From positions 62,001-126,000 of the forward strand of contig NZ_WPCC01000003.1 in NCBI RefSeq assembly GCF_009741925.1: DNA of 64,000 nucleotides, read 5' to 3'. A program made the position numbers and the translations under genes. This document shows, piece after piece, positions 61,848 to 64,000 of this stretch. Under the pieces are notes generated by a model that did not search any database, was not told the DNA's origin, and saw only the letters and a list, made by a program, of their open reading frames with translations. Origin of the DNA: Natronomonas sp. CBA1123. Lineage in GTDB: Archaea > Halobacteriota > Halobacteria > Halobacteriales > Haloarculaceae. Every line of letters starts with the position of its first letter. Within the stretch, counting starts at the first letter, position 1.

Positions 61848-62288
61848 TCAGTCGGCTGGCGCAGGGACAGTAACGACTGGACACGCTACGGAGAGCAGGA
61901 CGTCCTGTGCGGTCGACCCGAAGAGGGCCTTCCCCGTCGGACTCCGTTTTCGGAACCCCATCACGACGATGTCGGTGTCGAGCTCGTCCACCGCTTCGAG
62001 GATCTTCGCCGACGGACTGCCGTCTTCGACGACGGTATCGACCTCGACACCGTGTTCGGTTGCGAGGTCGGTGGCTTCGTCGAGAAGGGATCGGGCAGCC
62101 TCGCGTTCGGCGGCGTACCAACCTTCCTCGCGGCCGCGGCCCCCGCGAACGAGACTGGTCTTCTTTTCCGTGTACTCGATGACGGTAAGCAGCGTGATGT
62201 CGGCGTCGGCATAGTGCGTGACGGCGTGTTCGACTGCAGCCATCGCCTGCGGCGAGTCGTCGACCGGCACTAGTATCTGGAGCGTCAT
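61848..62288 (-). CDS. Universal stress protein (UspA family, cluster 2)
   Basis: The 146-residue protein begins MTLQILVPVDDSPQAMAAVEHAV and ends with the ATP-binding loop (DIVVMGFRKRSPTGKALFGSTAQDVLLSVACPVVTV). It starts 3 nt after the DUF59 stop, so amidohydrolase, DUF59 and UspA form one operon. The cluster 1 UspA instead lies near the TRAP genes. It probably plays an ATP-binding stress or regulatory role. Confidence 0.87.
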   Translation of the reverse strand: MTLQILVPVDDSPQAMAAVEHAVTHYADADITLLTVIEYTEKKTSLVRGGRGREEGWYAAEREAARSLLDEATDLATEHGVEVDTVVEDGSPSAKILEAVDELDTDIVVMGFRKRSPTGKALFGSTAQDVLLSVACPVVTVPAPAD

Positions 62289-62291
62289 GGC

Positions 62292-62741
62292 TCAGTCGGA
62301 CCGTTCGGCGTAGGGGGTGATGTCGGCGGCTTCGATGCGCTCATCGAATCGCTCGCGGCGTTCGGCCCGCTGCTGTTCGGACATCCGTTCGGCGGTCCAC
62401 ACCTTCCCGCTGGTCACCTGGTGGACGTCGGCCGACTCGATACCGTCGAGGGATTCGACCCGCTCGCGGATTTCGTCGGTTATATCGATGACGTACATGC
62501 ACCGCTGTGAGGTCAGCAGGATGTCGATGCGTGCCTCGCTGGCCGCCTCGTCGACCGTGATGTCATCGACGAGTCCGAGGTCGACGATGTCGATGGGGTG
62601 ATCGCTCATGCAGCTACATGGATCCAGTACCTCTCGGAGTTGGGCCTTGACGGCCGTCGCGAGGTCATTATCGAACTCGGTATCGGGGGTGACGTGGCCG
62701 AGGTCGGCCTCGGGGTCCGTGTCTGTGTCGTAGATGCTCAT
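62292..62741 (-). CDS. DUF59/MIP18-like protein with CSC motif (cluster 2)
   Basis: From ATG 62739-62741, two bases after the amidohydrolase stop, the protein has 149 residues. After an acidic N-terminus it repeats the cluster 1 pattern: QLREVLDPCSCMSDHPIDIV, DLGLVDDITV, LLTSQRCMYVIDI, then VTSGKVWTAERMSEQQ. The DPCSC motif and third Cys are shared with 32377-32736. They define a DUF59 subgroup tied to these amidohydrolases. A metal- or cluster-handling partner role is inferred. Confidence 0.78.
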   Translation of the reverse strand: MSIYDTDTDPEADLGHVTPDTEFDNDLATAVKAQLREVLDPCSCMSDHPIDIVDLGLVDDITVDEAASEARIDILLTSQRCMYVIDITDEIRERVESLDGIESADVHQVTSGKVWTAERMSEQQRAERRERFDERIEAADITPYAERSD

Positions 62742-62743
62742 GG

Positions 62744-63820
62744 TTATGCAGGTGTGTCGTAGGTCGACCACGGTTCGGCCGGGAACTCACCCGTCTCCTT
62801 GCGTTCTTGGCGTAACTGGTCCCACTTGTCGCCCTCGATGTCCTTCTTGACCTGCTCGGGGTCCTTGTCGAGGAGCCGAAGGGCGTTCTTTCCGAGGACT
62901 TTCTCCTTGATCTCGTCGGTGAGTTCGGGGTAGTCGTTTCCGGCGCGCATGTCCTCCGGAATCTCGAAGTCCCAGAACGATTCGATGGCCGCCTGCGGGT
63001 GCAGTGCGGTCGACCCGCCGGAGAAGACGATGCGGTCCGGCCCGGCCCAGTACAGCATCTCACCCAGCGAGCGGGCGAACTTCCTGGGGCGTGAGCAGGC
63101 CATGTGGATGGTGTTCTCGAGGTTCGCGTAGACGTTCTCGTGGCTCGCCATCGCGAACACGGTCTCTTCGAGGAACGAGAAGCCGGCGTGGATGACCTCG
63201 AAGTTGAGCTCGGGGAAGGCGTTGGCGGCGTCCTCGACGTCGCCCATCCGGAAGTACCGGACGGGAGCGGTCGCGAATGGAATGAACTTGTGGATTCCGA
63301 CGGAGGTTACGTCGAGGTCGGCGGCCTTCTCCAGTACCGGACGGACACAGTCCTCGTTCAACTGCAGTGAGAGGTCCTGGCCGTTCTGGTAGCGGGCGGG
63401 ATAGAGCTTGATTCCCTCGACGTCCTTCTCCTTGACGTAGTACTCGACCTGCTCGACCGCGTCGTCGTCGAGCGGGTTGATGTCGACGTACATCGAAACG
63501 CGGTCGGGATTGCGGTCACGCAGTTCGAACCCCTTGTCGCGGGCGACCAGGCCATCGTGGAAGTAGTCGTCGAGTGGTAGAGAGTGATAGTTCGTATAAT
63601 CGACCTGACTCTCGAGGAACAGTAGCCGCTCGAGTTCCTCGACCGAGTGGTCGCGGAAAAAGACTTCTTTGGGATGGACGTACTCCTCGGGTTGCAGTTG
63701 CTCGCCCAGCTCGAACGTTTCCCTGTCCCAGCGCTCGGCGTGTGGGTGTTTCCGGTTCTCCTCCGTATGGTTGAAACAGTGTGAAACTGAATCAACGACT
63801 AGTGCGCCACTCTCTAACAT
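62744..63820 (-). CDS. Amidohydrolase family protein paired with DUF59 (cluster 2)
   Basis: Starting at ATG 63818-63820, 28 nt after a TATA-like GATTTATTACCC, the protein has 358 residues. It has VVDSVSHCFNH at the N-terminus, VEGIKLYPARYQNGQ near 165, TSVGIHKFIPFATAPV near 205, FEVIHAGFSFLEET near 240 and RIVFSGGSTALHPQAA near 300. Its tail (DYPELTDEIKEKVLGKNALRLL) matches the cluster 1 enzyme. Metal-ligand positions look partly changed (SHCFNH for HxH). It is the first gene of the amidohydrolase-DUF59-UspA operon. The reaction is unknown. Confidence 0.77.
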   Translation of the reverse strand: MLESGALVVDSVSHCFNHTEENRKHPHAERWDRETFELGEQLQPEEYVHPKEVFFRDHSVEELERLLFLESQVDYTNYHSLPLDDYFHDGLVARDKGFELRDRNPDRVSMYVDINPLDDDAVEQVEYYVKEKDVEGIKLYPARYQNGQDLSLQLNEDCVRPVLEKAADLDVTSVGIHKFIPFATAPVRYFRMGDVEDAANAFPELNFEVIHAGFSFLEETVFAMASHENVYANLENTIHMACSRPRKFARSLGEMLYWAGPDRIVFSGGSTALHPQAAIESFWDFEIPEDMRAGNDYPELTDEIKEKVLGKNALRLLDKDPEQVKKDIEGDKWDQLRQERKETGEFPAEPWSTYDTPA

Positions 63821-63847
63821 AGCATCGTATGGTTTCTCTGAGTGGGT

Positions 63848-63853
63848 AATAAA
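63848..63853 (-). promoter_or_regulatory. TATA-like element for the cluster 2 amidohydrolase operon
   Basis: On the minus strand TTTATT sits within AGATTTATTACCC, about 28 nt before the ATG at 63820, and resembles the element before the cluster 1 counterpart. Confidence 0.5.
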
Positions 63854-63950
63854 TCTTCGGATGGGTCTCGTTCCGTTTCCGGCCCGCGATTGGTCGGATA
63901 CATCGACGCACAAGCTATTTGTCGAGATAGTGTGTTCGATTCGAACGCCG

Positions 63951-64000
63951 ATGTCCGAGAACGCAGACACTGCGAGTAGCGACCAGTACGACCTGTGGAT
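63951..64000 (+). CDS. Start of an unidentified gene (runs off the right edge)
   Basis: ATG 63951 opens 16 codons (MSENADTASSDQYDLW) to the window end, with a typical acidic haloarchaeal N-terminus. It is divergent from the amidohydrolase operon. Too short to identify. Confidence 0.4.
   Translation, partial: MSENADTASSDQYDLW

Overview
The window is from a halophilic archaeon (class Halobacteria). The predicted proteins are acidic. Secreted proteins carry twin-arginine/lipobox signals with Gly/Asn/Asp-rich linkers. Many genes have a TATA box about 25-30 nt before an ATG with no leader. Several families are typical of haloarchaea (DUF7260, DUF7342-like and DUF7344-like proteins, the archaea-specific SMC-related protein). 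I see no rRNA, tRNA or CRISPR array. Everything below was read by eye; no database search was run.

1-18 kb is an accessory, mobile and probably defence-related region. It starts inside a probable restriction-modification gene, then has a DUF429 protein, an IS630-type HTH protein, a two-gene DUF7342-like pair, a TPR protein with an LA2681-like HEPN RNase motif, and three winged-helix regulators. Next comes an array of recombination genes: a solo Cas4-like nuclease, an unknown protein, two copies of a small-accessory-protein plus tyrosine-recombinase module, then a recombinase-like protein without catalytic residues overlapping an active recombinase with a Cys-rich insertion. An SMC/Rad50-like coiled-coil ATPase closes the region.

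18-44 kb is catabolic cluster 1: an IclR regulator, an amidohydrolase, a complete 2-oxoacid dehydrogenase complex (E2, E3, E1beta, E1alpha), an EamA exporter, UspA, a TAXI-type TRAP importer, acyl-CoA dehydrogenase, a BKACE enzyme, an amidohydrolase/DUF59 pair, two degenerate metallo-beta-lactamase-fold proteins, a hotdog thioesterase, an acyl-CoA ligase, a two-subunit MaoC/FAS1-like hydratase, a two-subunit B12-dependent acyl-CoA mutase and a second acyl-CoA dehydrogenase. The mutase carries Phe and Gln where methylmalonyl-CoA mutase has Tyr89 and Arg207, so isobutyryl-CoA mutase-like specificity is more likely.

44-49 kb is a small accessory patch: two DUF7260 paralogues flanking a Cys-rich recombinase, a broken zinc-finger micro-gene and long non-coding stretches. 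A lipoprotein follows.

50-64 kb is catabolic cluster 2, which repeats much of cluster 1 with paralogues (IclR, acyl-CoA dehydrogenase, EamA, TAXI-TRAP importer, UspA, amidohydrolase/DUF59 pair) and adds a CaiB-type CoA-transferase, a ThDP enzyme and a two-subunit CoA-transferase. The two clusters look like two versions of one scheme: import a carboxylate, attach CoA, oxidise or rearrange it, and use an amidohydrolase plus a DUF59 protein for a step I cannot assign.

Four otherwise intact genes (E3, E1alpha, one acyl-CoA dehydrogenase, one TRAP permease) carry single frameshifts, three of them in poly-G tracts. Sequencing error, real decay and slippage are all open.
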